Assembly (NCBI GenBank): GCA_964023205.1
Contig: OZ026835.1
Span: 11,428,414-11,492,413 of the forward strand
Reading direction: 5' to 3'
DNA length: 64,000 nt
Source of the DNA: Lutraria lutraria
Taxonomy: Eukaryota; Mollusca; Bivalvia; Venerida; Mactridae
Shown here: piece after piece, positions 39,210-49,527 of the stretch
Layout of the letters: the number at the start of each line of letters is the position of its first letter
Numbering within the stretch: position 1 is the first letter of the stretch
Notes under the pieces: model-generated
The model's input: the letters and a program-made list of their open reading frames with translations, nothing else
Told to the model about the DNA's origin: nothing
Database searches by the model: none
Program-made: the position numbers and the translations under genes

Positions 39210-39545
39210 ATGTCTAAGCCAAAGAAAAGTGTTGCTGTCATAGGCGCGGGTGCTAGTGGATTAGCAGCAATTAAGTGTTGTTTAGATGAAGGATTAGAAC
39301 CAGTTTGTTTCGAAAGGTCAAACGACGTTGGTGGATTATGGCATTACACCGAAAAAGTGGAGGAAAAACAAGCGTGTGTTATGAAATCTACTGTGATAAA
39401 TACATCTAAGGAAATGATGTGTTACAGCGACTTCCCAATTCCTGAAGATTATGCTATATACATGCACAACAAATGCGTCGACGAGTATTTTCACACGTAT
39501 GCTGATCACTTCAAACTGAAGAAATACATTAATTTAGACATAGAG
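39210..39545 (+). CDS. FMO first exon, copy 2 (intact)
   Basis: 112 codons: [20 protein letters not shown] with the FAD-binding GxGxxG, then [12 protein letters not shown] with the conserved GGLW. Ends GAG|GTAAG in phase 0, compatible with the exon at 43457. Could serve as an alternative first exon. Confidence 0.8.
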
Positions 39546-40487
39546 GTAAGACCGAAAGTAAACATTCCGAAATTTAGCTCATTCTATATAGCAATTTTTA
39601 ACTTATCAATGCAATGGGGCCATAGTGAAGTTGGTAAAATGATAATTTACAGTCTACCTTTTAACCTCGATATCACGAGGCCTTTTAATAGTGTTTGTTT
39701 TTGGGTACTTGCTCATAAAAAACGGGGCATATGAAGGTCGGGGGTCTTTTTGGTTCTAGAAAAGGTAAAAAGAAAGGATGGCCCTTCGAAATTCTAATTT
39801 ATGAACTTGAATAGGTGACCAGAAAGCCAAATAAGAACGGCTACATCTTTATGAGTATAGTTCAATCCATACATATAATTATATCCATTATTATATCCAA
39901 AGGCCCTGAGAGGTAACAATACAATCAGATACATGTATGTTTACACATTTTATTTCATTAAAAACTATACTTTCATTGCGACATTGCTTAAGTCCTAATT
40001 TACGTTTGCCCATATTCACTCACGGTTAATATTTCTATGAACAAGTATTGTACGTCCGTTACAGTTGAACGTTTTCCTGTTTATGGTATAGATCGGGTTA
40101 TTTGTCCCTACTTTTCAATTTATGTCAATTTCTTAAAATGCAGCGGTTGAAATGAACGGGAAAAAGTAGTGTGGTATGTAGAAAGCACGTGTGCACAGCA
40201 GGTAAGGACAGTCACGACAAATTGACACAAAAAAACTACCCTTTTACACAGGGCGCAGTGTGCCAAAATGAAGAATAGTTTTGGGTTTGGTTTCCAACCT
40301 GCTGTCAGCAGTATTATAGTTACACACCAGTGCGCAGTTAACCTAACAAGTTTCGTGGATTCAGTACCTACCTTGTTCTCCATAAGTTACTGCCAACTTA
40401 GACACTGTGAATTCAATCCTCGAACACAGCTGGTTTAAACGCTTGAAAACATTTCACTTATGATTAATTCTTAACATTTTCTACATA

Positions 40488-40823
40488 ATGTCTAAGCCAA
40501 AGAAAAGTGTTGCTGTCATAGGCGCGGGTGCTAGTGGATTAGCAGCAATTAAGTGTTGTTTAGATGAAGGATTAGAACCAGTTTGTTTCGAAAGGTCAAA
40601 CTACATTGGTGTATTATGGCATTACACCGAAAAGGTGGAGGAAAAACAAGCGTGTGTTATGAAATCTACTGTGATAAATACATCTAAGGAAATGATGTGT
40701 TACAGCGACTTCCCAATTCCTGAAGATTATGCTATATATATGCACAACAAATACGTCGACGAGTATTTTCACATGTATGCTGATCACTTCAAACTGAAGA
40801 AATACATTAATTTAGACACAGAG
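40488..40823 (+). CDS. FMO first exon, copy 3 (intact frame, altered GGLW)
   Basis: Same 336-nt exon, but the conserved GGLW reads GVLW (Gly to Val), which may weaken FAD binding if used. Frame, start and donor are intact. Confidence 0.75.
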
Positions 40824-41160
40824 GTAAGACCGAAAGTAAACATTCCGAAATTTAGCTCATTCTATATAGCAATATTTAACTTATCAATGCAATGGGCCGG
40901 GGCCGTAGTGAAGTTGGTAAAATGATAATTTACAGTCTACCTTTTAACATAGATATCACGAGGCCTTTAAATAGTGTTTGTTTTTGGGTACTTAATGTAT
41001 GCGCGAGATAACATGTGGATGTACAAGTGACTGTTCCCGTTCAAATAGATATATAGTGTTATAGATTAGACACTGTGAATTCAATCCTCGAACTGAACAC
41101 AGCTGGTTTAAACGCTTGAAAACATTTCACTTATGATTAATTCTTAACATTTTCTACATA

Positions 41161-44100
41161 ATGTCTAAGCCAAAGAAAAGTGTTGCTGTCATAGGCGCGG
41201 GTGCTAGTGGATTAGCAGCAATTAAGTGTTGCTTAGATGAAGGATTAGAACCAGTTTGTTTCGAAAGGTCAAGCTACATTGGTGGATTATGGCATTACAC
41301 CGAAAAAGTGGAGGAAAAACAAGCGTGTGTTATGAAATCTACTGTGATAAATACATCTAAGGAAATGATGTGTTACAGCGACTTCCCAATTCCTGAAGAT
41401 TATGCTATATACATGCACAACAAATACGTCGACGAGTATTTTCACATGTATGCTGATCACTTCAAACTGAAGAAATACATTAATTTAGACACAGAGGTAA
41501 GACCGGAAGTAAACATTCCTAAATTTAGCTCATTCTATATATAGCAATATTTAACTTATCAATGCAATGGGGCCGTAGTGAAGTTGATAAAATGATAATT
41601 TACAGTCTACCTTTTAACCTCGATATCGCGAGGCCCTTAATAGTGTTTGTTTTTGGGTACTTGCTCATCAAAAACGGGGCATATGAAGGTCGGGGATCTT
41701 TTTGGTTCTAGAAGCTTGCGAAAAGGTTAAAAGAGAGGATGGCCCTTCGAAATTCTAATTTATGAACTTGAATAGGTGACCAGAAAGCCGTATAAGTACG
41801 GCTACATCTTTATGAGTACAGTTCAATTCATATACCCATTATTTACATGACTGTATTCATGTACAATGTTTACAAACATACAAATATATCAAATGAATCT
41901 ATACATTCAAAATCTATATATGGAATCTTCATGGACCATAATGTTAAATGAAGCCTCAACTTTAACGACATCTTTTCAATAATAAATACAAATGTACAAA
42001 TATTTGCATTCAGTAAACATAGACCGTAACAATCAAATATGAATTTACAATTAAGACATTTACATAATAGACAAAATTGCGATTGATAATGTCGGACTTT
42101 TGCTTAACTGGTAATATCAGCTAAAGGTTAAAACACTTGTGATACCATATTAAAAAATGCATAGTTTGCAATTTAAGTGTAATTGCATATTGATATGGTG
42201 TGTATCAAAATGCTCGAATTGTCTTACACTTGTTTTTCCGAGTCCAAATAAAACGTTTTCTTTATTGAAGACAACAAGTTTAGATTGTCTTTGCCTTATT
42301 AAGAGCATGCAATGTACTTGGTCATTAAAGGGGCATACCCTACAGCTTGATGCATTTAGAATTAAGGCAAAATGATGATAAATTAGAAGCTTGTAAATAA
42401 AAAAGCCGACGAAGAAAGTTTCAGCCAAAAATTCATCCATTTAAAAATAAAATCATAAAAAATATGTATTTGTGACACATAGATTTAGTCATGGAAATTC
42501 TTGGGTGGAAGTGATTTATTATTCATAGCTATGTTTTTTTGCGGCTAGTACCTAAACTAGTCATTTTATTACCCATGTTCTTGCAATTATCCATTATATA
42601 TTGTTTTACATATACAGCTAGCACATTTTTACACTTTCACAGAATTTTTGTCAATTGTAGGGTATGCCCCTTTAATTATCACGTTAAAATTACACTTATC
42701 CTCTGTAGAAAAAGGTTATTATTCAGGACGTGAAACGTTTTTATTCTGAGATATTAACCTTTTGTTTGTTGGTCCCTCCAAGTAGTTAATCATCTGATCT
42801 GTCTTACAAATACATGCATGTACTTCGAATAACTTCAAAAGTGGTATTTAGTGTGTACGTGTACATTTGTATTTAAATTTAAAGTTATAAAACGTGTACA
42901 GATAAAAACAAGTAATAACGTGTGGTATGTTTTATCTTTAATAGGCAAAGCTAGAGTCATGAGAGTGCACAGAGAGTAACAAACTTCAGAATCTTACTTC
43001 TAATCATTAATGAAACACTAAATGTGAGTTTTGGCGGCTAGCATAGGGTGAGGTGGAAAAGTAGGGGCAAATAAACTGATATATACCATAAACAGGAAAA
43101 CGTTCAACTGTAACGGACAATACTTGTTCATAGAAATATTAACCGTGAGTGAATATGGGCAAACGTAAATTAGGACTAAAGCAATGTCGCCAATGAAAGT
43201 ACAGTTTTTAATGAAATAAAATGTGTATACATACATGTATCTCGTTGTATTGTTACCTCTCACGGCCTTTGGAACTGGTGGGGCTAAAAGTAAGCTTAGC
43301 CTCCCGCTAACAATTTCGGCTCTAATGGTAAATGAAATGGGCTATATAACTGAATACCCCCACCCCTTGGCAGACACAACCTAGAAGTATCCCCTTCAAT
43401 CTGATTTTGCGGTTTATTTGCTTAACTGATGAGTACATTTAGATATCTTTTTGTAGGTGCATTCTATCAAACCGTCAGAGGACTTTAAGAAAACGGGAAG
43501 ATGGGAAATTGTGACGTCATCAAAAACTTCTACGGAAAAGAAGCATCACATCTTTGACTGCGTGATGGTTTGCACTGGACATCACGCGAACAAAAATATA
43601 CCAAATTTTCCAGGACTAGACAAGTTTAAAGGGAACGTTAAACATACGCATGACTACAAAGATTTTCACGGATATGAAGATAAGAATGTTCTTATTGTTG
43701 GCATTGGTAATTCGGGTGGTGATGTAACTACAGAACTGAGTCGTATCGCAAAACAGGTACGTACGTGATACAAATTCATACAATATATGATTATTTTAAT
43801 GTAAAAAGGAAGGCCGTGGACCCTTAATTTGAGGTAGGCCTAAACGAAACAATGCAAAACAATATGGTTGCAGGATACATTAAAACGTGCAAAGTTAAAC
43901 ACATGCCTTTGCATTTTCTAAAATCATCAGTTGCAAACATTGTGATATATTGTACTACGTACCCCATTCATAAACTGAAACAAACTTGCAGAAACTTTAA
44001 TTATTTAACAACGATCGATTTTGTTCGTAAACAGAATTATGGAAAACGTTATTTATAAAAAAATGAACACCTTTATGTATGGTGTGTGTACAAAACATAC

Positions 44101-45937
44101 AAACGTCATCAAGTCTTAGTAACGAAAATCCACACAAGCCATGCACTGGGTAAAGTGATTGATGCAAGTCACCTAAAGATGTTTTTTATCGACATTTTCA
44201 GACATACTTAAGCACCAGGTCAGGTTCCTGGATCTTCAATCGTGTGAGCAAGAATGGTAACCCAGTAGATATGGTCGGTGAGAGGCGAGTAGTAAAGTCA
44301 TTTGTCTTAAGTATGCCCAAGTTAGCCGCTCAGTTAGCACAGAAGCGGCTTAATGAGCGATTTGACCACAAGAAGTACTGCTTACAGCCCGAGTACTCTG
44401 TCTTCGGCGCTCACCCGACTGTCAATGACGAACTTCCAAACCGCATTGCAGCCGGTAGTGTTATAGTCAAAGCAAATGTTAGTGAGTTTACTGAAACGGG
44501 TGCAATATTTGAAGACGGTACAGAGATTAAGAACCTAGATGCTGTAGTCATGGCCACTGGATATATATTTGGGTTTCCATTCCTAGACAATAATGTGGTT
44601 GAAGTTAAAGACAACAAGGTTAACCTGTACAAGTACATGTTTCCACCTGATCTGGAACACCGAACGCTTGCAGTCATTGGATGTTTCCAGCCGCTTGGCG
44701 CCATCATGCCTCTGAGTGAAATGCAGTGTCGTCTGGCTACCAGAGTGTTTTTGGTATGTTTTAGTTTTTATCATATTATTGGATTCTTGCGCTCAAATAT
44801 TGATCTGTTCAATAAATGTAAGGCTTACCTACCAATGTACAAGCCAATGGCTGGCGACATGTTTATTAAATGAAGATAAAACTAGTACATAATTATACAA
44901 TGCTTAAAAATTGAGAACAAATAATCGCCATTAAAATACATTATAGAAAAATAAGGATTGAAGATATTATGGTCTGAAGCATGCAGGGGCATATGATAAA
45001 GTACAGGTTTGGGACTGTTTTAATATGAAGTAAACATTGTAAAACACAAACATCCGGTGAACATATTTGGTAATCTGTTTTTATATTGTGACTCTAAAGT
45101 TGTTGTTGTTGGTTTTCATCGATATTTAGATACATATCAGCCCAGCCCTATTTCAAGAACCTGTATATATGTATCATGTTTTACATTTTTCGTCAGGTTG
45201 TCCTTGTAAAATAATTTATAGCTAAGTGTTTATTGTATTCAGGATAAGATTAGATTACCAGACACAGCGATGATGTGGGAAGAGATCAAAATGAAACAGG
45301 AAGCAATGGCGACCCGATACAAGAAGTCATTACGTCACACAATACAAGTTGATTTTATCCTTTTCATGGACGAAATGGCCAGGCTTATTGGATGTAGACC
45401 AAATTTTAGTAAGTTTTTTTATTTTTGTTGATTCATTGAGTACACCATTGAACTAGCATATTTGAATGAAAGCTTAACAGTGCGGTCACACTTAATTGTG
45501 TGAAAGGTTACAATATTTATAACGAACACATGCAAATAACTTATTGTTGGGTTATACTAAATTGTTTTAAAGGTTGTTAAAACATGTGTTCCCGTCTCAT
45601 GTAGTTTTCTGTTGTATTTATTACATGTACTATCATTTGTGTTGACTTTCAATTGTAACTACATGTATAAGCATTACTTGTTACAGAAAAACTGTTCCTA
45701 ACCGATCCGAGTTTGGCATTTAGATGTTACTTTGGACCCTGTACACCGTACCAGTTCCGTTTAATGGGACCCGGAAGTTGGTCAGGAGCCAGAGAATGTA
45801 TATTCACACAATGGGATCGCACATACAAACCATTACAGACCAGACCATGTAACGTACAAGAAGAGAAAAGTTCTGCTATGTTATACATGGTCGTGGTGGC
45901 TATTCTTGCCATTTTAGTCTACATGATCTTCTTATAG
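41161..45937 (+). CDS. FMO: Flavin-containing monooxygenase (multi-exon)
   Basis: Exons 41161-41496 (nearest intact first exon, copy 4), 43457-43756, 44202-44753, 45243-45408 and 45687-45937; all junctions are GT-AG and phases agree, giving 1,605 nt, 534 aa, normal for FMO. FAD motif GAGASG, GGLW, the FMO signature region [22 protein letters not shown] motif [16 protein letters not shown], and a C-terminal hydrophobic anchor [19 protein letters not shown] as in microsomal FMOs. It would oxygenate nucleophilic N or S in xenobiotics. Which first-exon copy is transcribed cannot be told from sequence. Confidence 0.9.
42325..42675. mobile_element. MITE with TTAA ends (piggyBac-like)
   Basis: TTAAAGGGGCATACCCTACA at the left and its exact inverse at the right (42656-42675). 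TTAA at both ends fits a piggyBac-type target duplication. Non-coding interior; lies in the first FMO intron. Confidence 0.65.
43062..43270 (-). repeat. Inverted fragment of the FMO cassette
   Basis: Contains the inverse of the stretch at about 38620-38830 (AACGTTCAACTGTAACGGAC, GTGAGTGAATATGGGCAAAC, CATACATGTATCTCGTTGTA). An inverted copy beside direct copies could promote rearrangement here. Confidence 0.7.
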
Positions 45938-46400
45938 ACCATAACAATTTATTTTACATGTAAATTAAAGTTTATAGTAAAGCCAGAAAATAAAAGTCGT
46001 GTCTCCCATACCCGATCCACCTTGTTTGGCGACATTAAGATTCTATGACAGCGGAGTCCACAATAGGCTGCAAAACTATTTGGGGGCGAATAGTACCTCT
46101 AAGTTGTGAAATAAATGTTTAGAAAAATAAGAAGAGTTTGCGTCTTTCCTATAACCCATTTTGTGCCGTGCCAGGCAACCGTAACCATCATTGTGTTTTC
46201 ATGCCTTATACACATATGTTATATATAACTTTTTATCGAGACTATGTATCTGTTCACACTAGCCATCTAAAAACTTGAGGACATTTGTCTGTACGAATCA
46301 TAACTGATCTACTCATGCATAGCAAGAATCATCAGTATACTTATCTCGAAATATTTCATGTGGCTTTGATAAAATCTAAATTGATTTTTGTCACCTATCA
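45938..46400. other. Host DNA between FMO and element 2
   Basis: 3' flank of the FMO gene; ATAAA-type signals occur near 45,988-45,993. No other feature seen. Confidence 0.4.
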
Positions 46401-46406
46401 CACAAG
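46401..46406. repeat. Target-site duplication of element 2, left copy
   Basis: CACAAG before the terminal AGTAGT; identical at 63538-63543. Confidence 0.95.
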
Positions 46407-46660
46407 AGTAGTATATGGCGGTACCCTGGGTACCAAATCAACGTAATTGGTACCCAGAAGTTTTCAAAATTGTGACAAATTGGGACAAATTGGAAATCAA
46501 TGTTGTACCCCAAAATAGTATGAAATGGATTTTAGGAATGTTCTGGGTACTGTGTTTTGTTATTTGTACTGTATAGACTTAGACAATGAGAGAATTTTCT
46601 TTCGAAAAGACATGGTGGCCCTGAAAAGGGCCGTTGGTGGTCCTGAAAAGGACCGTTGGT
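46407..46660. repeat. Left TIR of element 2 (254 bp)
   Basis: Inverse of 63284-63537. Contains an 11-bp inverted pair CTGGGTACCAA (46426-46436) / TTGGTACCCAG (46447-46457) and CTGGGTAC at 46543-46550, standing where element 1 has CTGGCAC motifs. Confidence 0.95.
46595..46654 (-). terminator. Two histone-type 3' stem-loops plus HDE-like tract (left end)
   Basis: Minus strand: GGTCCT-TTTC-AGGACC (46639-46654), GGCCCT-TTTC-AGGGCC (46617-46632), then GAAAGAAAA (46595-46603) after 13 nt. One hairpin fewer than element 1. Confidence 0.75.
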
Positions 46661-46680
46661 TGTGACTGTTAGTCGGATCT

Positions 46681-47394
46681 TCATTTCTTTATTTCTTTAC
46701 CATACTTGCCCCGAGGTTGTTTCTCAAGATCATGTTTTCGTTTCTTCGTTTCTGTCATCTCCGGTTTCTTTTTGTCATGCTCCGGTTTCTTTTTCTCATG
46801 CTCATGCTTTCGTTTCTTTGAATCATACATAAACTGTACAGGTACAATCATTTCTTGTGGTTTAAACCGTACTTCTTGATTCTTCATGAGTCTGACCATC
46901 TCTTGCATGACTTGATTCATCTGTACCATTTCTTCCCTGATACCTTGTAGAACAGACAATCCCGTTGTAGGCTTTGTATTAGACTGTTTATCCGTCATAA
47001 GCTGTGTATTCGCCATAGAGGGCTGTGTATTCGTCATAGTGGGTTGTACATCTACCATAGGCTGTGTATTCGTCATAGAGGGCTGTGTATTCGTCATAGT
47101 GGGTTGTACATCTACCATGGGTTGTGTATTCGTCATAGTGGGTTGTACATCTACCATGGGTTGTATCGGCTGTACATCTACCATAGGCTGTACATCTACC
47201 ATGGACTGTTGACTGTATTGGTTGTACAGTGGTTGACTGTATTGGCTGTACTGTGGCTGCCTATACTGTAGTTGACCGTACTTTGGCTGGTTGTACTTCG
47301 GCTGGTTGTAATGCATACCCGCATTCGGGTCTATCAACTCAGATGATTCTAGTGCTTCTCTCAATATATCGTATGGCATGTTGAAGGACTCCAT
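46681..47394 (-). CDS. Low-complexity Q/Y/P-rich repeat protein (element 2)
   Basis: 237 aa counterpart of 19115-19825. Start at MESFNMPYD with TATA box at 47430-47438. The MVDVQP/TMTNTQP tract is arranged differently (includes PSMTNTQP and PSMANTQL units), showing fast repeat turnover, while the N-terminal YNQPKY region and basic tail are nearly unchanged. Confidence 0.73.
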   Translation of the reverse strand: MESFNMPYDILREALESSELIDPNAGMHYNQPKYNQPKYGQLQYRQPQYSQYSQPLYNQYSQQSMVDVQPMVDVQPIQPMVDVQPTMTNTQPMVDVQPTMTNTQPSMTNTQPMVDVQPTMTNTQPSMANTQLMTDKQSNTKPTTGLSVLQGIREEMVQMNQVMQEMVRLMKNQEVRFKPQEMIVPVQFMYDSKKRKHEHEKKKPEHDKKKPEMTETKKRKHDLEKQPRGKYGKEIKK

Positions 47395-47597
47395 GCTAGA
47401 TAATGAAAAAATAGTGTCTGCGCCGGGGGTATTTATACTTTTTGCCTGCACGCGCCAGTGTTCTATTAGGTCAAGGTCAATTGTGAGAAGTTTTTTTGAA
47501 TACGTGTGACACTTCAAGTTTTTACAGGTGTGACACTTCAAGTTTTTTTAACAAGTGTTTGACACGTCAAGGTCAAGGTTATATTGTAGATATGCTT

Positions 47598-47840
47598 TGT
47601 ACACATTATACTATCACAGCAATTTGAACACTGTACACATTATACTATCACAGCACTTTGCAGACTGTACACTTAATACTATCACAGCACTTTGCAGACT
47701 GTACACTTAATACTATCACAGCACTTTGAATACTGTACACATTATACTATCACAGCAATTTGAATACTGTACACATTATACTATCACAGCACTTTGCAGA
47801 CTGTACACTTAATACTATCACAGCAATTTGCAGACATTTG
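47598..47840. repeat. 34-bp tandem array, about six units (element 2)
   Basis: ACTGTA at 47630, 47664, 47698, 47732, 47766 and 47800, exactly 34 bp apart, then a decayed unit. Eight units (272 bp) fewer than element 1. Confidence 0.88.
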
Positions 47841-48043
47841 TTGAAAATGATTGTACATCACATACTAACACTTATATTTGTGGGGGAAATACTTTGTACA
47901 TCACAGCACTTATATTTGTTGAAAATGATTGTACACATCATACTATCACTTATATTTGTAGGAAATGTTTAACTTACCTCACACCGTCTATTTGTATTTG
48001 GTGTTATCAGATAGGACTGTAAATATTGACAATATGAGAGTGA

Positions 48044-48101
48044 TTCTTTCTGAATTGTATGGGGGCCCTGAAAAGGGCCGTTGGTGGTCCTGAAAAGGAC
48101 C
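48044..48101 (-). terminator. Two histone-type 3' stem-loops plus HDE-like tract (internal, element 2)
   Basis: Minus strand: GGTCCT-TTTC-AGGACC (48086-48101), GGCCCT-TTTC-AGGGCC (48064-48079; loop TTTC where element 1 has CTTC), then GAAAGAA (48044-48050). Confidence 0.72.
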
Positions 48102-48120
48102 GTTGGTGCTTGTATGGGGA

Positions 48121-48444
48121 TTAATGGCGTTGACCGCATCTCCCCATACAAGCGGGACACCACTTGTCCCATTTCTGGACATCCTTGGGGTCCGGTGTAG
48201 GTTGGTAGAGGTTCGAAGGAACCTCTACCAGTTCATCTTCCCAGTTCTCTGGGGTTGATTCTTGAGGGGTATCCCCCCAGTCCTCTTCCCCAGAGCTGAC
48301 CACAACCTCCTCTGCGAACTTCTTCCCCTCTCTCAGGGTCTTCACCTCCAACCGCAGCTCTTCTAGTTGCATTTCCAGCTGCTCTATATACTGCCCTAAG
48401 GCGGCATATTTTCTTTTGATAATGTTGACTGTTCTCTGTGACAT
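48121..48444 (-). CDS. Coiled-coil acidic protein with C-terminal Cys cluster (element 2)
   Basis: 107 aa, few substitutions near the N-terminus relative to 20815-21138 (for example VNIIKRKYAALGQY). The acidic centre and WCPACMGRCGQ end are unchanged. Confidence 0.75.
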   Translation of the reverse strand: MSQRTVNIIKRKYAALGQYIEQLEMQLEELRLEVKTLREGKKFAEEVVVSSGEEDWGDTPQESTPENWEDELVEVPSNLYQPTPDPKDVQKWDKWCPACMGRCGQRH

Positions 48445-48499
48445 CTTGATACAGAATGAAATTAGATCAAGGCAAGGTCACTCTCATATGATACAAGGA

Positions 48500-48585
48500 C
48501 TCTGATTGGTCCATTTTAACGGTATTTCATTGGTCTATTTTAACGGCATTTCATTGGTCTATTTTACTGGCATTTCATTGGTCTG
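48500..48585. promoter_or_regulatory. Bidirectional CCAAT-box promoter (element 2)
   Basis: Four ATTGGTC/ATTGGTCTG units at 24-25-bp spacing between the divergent coiled-coil/Cys and YPDL genes, as in element 1. Confidence 0.63.
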
Positions 48586-48641
48586 TTCTAGGTCAGTGTT
48601 TTTCTCATGTTCCATAGCTCATTTATGTTTCATGATTCAAC

Positions 48642-48866
48642 ATGGGCAACTGCTTGAAAAGTTCTTCTGATGAACCTGAACAAGAAGATGTTTGGGTGGT
48701 CAAGATGGGTAATTTGTACCCAGACTTGTCTGAATTCCAAGATGCATGTGTAGAAGTGAAGATGGATATCAAGATGGGTAATTTATACCCTGACCTTGCC
48801 ATCTTTTATGATGAGGATTTGAGAGCCAACTATTGGCGATACCTATTTCTTGCAGAAATGCAATGA
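48642..48866 (+). CDS. Small protein with two YPDL motifs (element 2)
   Basis: 74 aa. Both LYPDL motifs are retained; the spacer between repeats differs (DACVEVKMD) by one added residue. The N-terminus is MGNCLKS with Gly2 and Cys4, suggestive of lipid modification although Lys6 does not fit the usual myristoylation pattern. Confidence 0.75.
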   Translation: MGNCLKSSSDEPEQEDVWVVKMGNLYPDLSEFQDACVEVKMDIKMGNLYPDLAIFYDEDLRANYWRYLFLAEMQ

Positions 48867-48876
48867 ATTACCCAAC

Positions 48877-48892
48877 GGCCCTTATTAGGGCC
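48877..48892 (+). terminator. Histone-type 3' stem-loop of the YPDL gene (element 2)
   Basis: GGCCCT-TATT-AGGGCC with CCCAAC before and ACCA after, 10 nt beyond the stop; identical to 21573-21588. Confidence 0.65.
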
Positions 48893-49067
48893 ACCATATG
48901 TGTTAGATTCGTTTTATATCTCAAGCAAAGACAAAAGCATATTACATTGTCTATCATTTTATTTTTGAAAACATTTATAAAGTACAACAAAGTACAACAC
49001 AATACAACTCACTTAGTCTCCAATTTATACACAATTGTCCAACACATTGTCCAACACATTGTCTGGA

Positions 49068-49418
49068 TTACACAAAGTCACTCACAGTTTTTGTTGGATT
49101 CTTTTTGTATTTACGTTTTTTCTTACTCTGTTCTGCGTCCTGTAGATCGACCTGTTCACCTTGTTTCTTAGGACAGTCTGCGATGAAATGTCCTTGTTCA
49201 TGACAATAAAAACATTCATTGTTGAAGGGTTCCGTACAGCTTGTAGAATAATGTCCTTTCTTTCCACAACGATAACACTTGATATGATCCCATGTTACAT
49301 TTTTCTGTCCACAGAGCTGATCCGCTAAGTTGTTAAGCTCTTTAATTTTCTTCTTTAATGAATACATCAAAGTTTGATCTCGGTTCTCTTCAACTTGGTT
49401 CATTTTAGGATCGCTCAT
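49068..49418 (-). CDS. Two-zinc-knuckle (CCHC) protein (element 2)
   Basis: 116 aa, apparently identical to the element 1 protein, with both CX2CX4HX4C knuckles intact. The 3' side again has AATAAA and no stem-loop. Confidence 0.85.
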   Translation of the reverse strand: MSDPKMNQVEENRDQTLMYSLKKKIKELNNLADQLCGQKNVTWDHIKCYRCGKKGHYSTSCTEPFNNECFYCHEQGHFIADCPKKQGEQVDLQDAEQSKKKRKYKKNPTKTVSDFV

Positions 49419-49527
49419 GTTGAAATGATAAAAAACGGACGGAGCGTACGTCTTTTATAGAGTGTCACGCGTTGTGACCTTGAACCCGAAGTATAAAAAA
49501 CGGCGGAGAAGTTCTAAGATCATAATC

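Larger units (their letters stand above)
37539..41850 (+). repeat. Tandem ~1.29-kb FMO first-exon cassette, four copies
   Basis: Units begin near 37539, 38831 and 40119 (ATGTCAATTTCTTAAAATGC) with period about 1,290 bp; the third is cut at about 40,997 and a fourth partial unit runs from about 41,063. Each carries its own upstream region, a 336-nt FMO first exon and part of the next intron. A piece of the unit also recurs inverted at about 43,062-43,270. Confidence 0.85.

Noticed and set aside
48642..48866. Firm N-myristoylation call for MGNCLKS
   Set aside because: Lys at position 6 does not fit the usual pattern, and element 1 has Asp instead of Gly at position 2; kept only as a hint.
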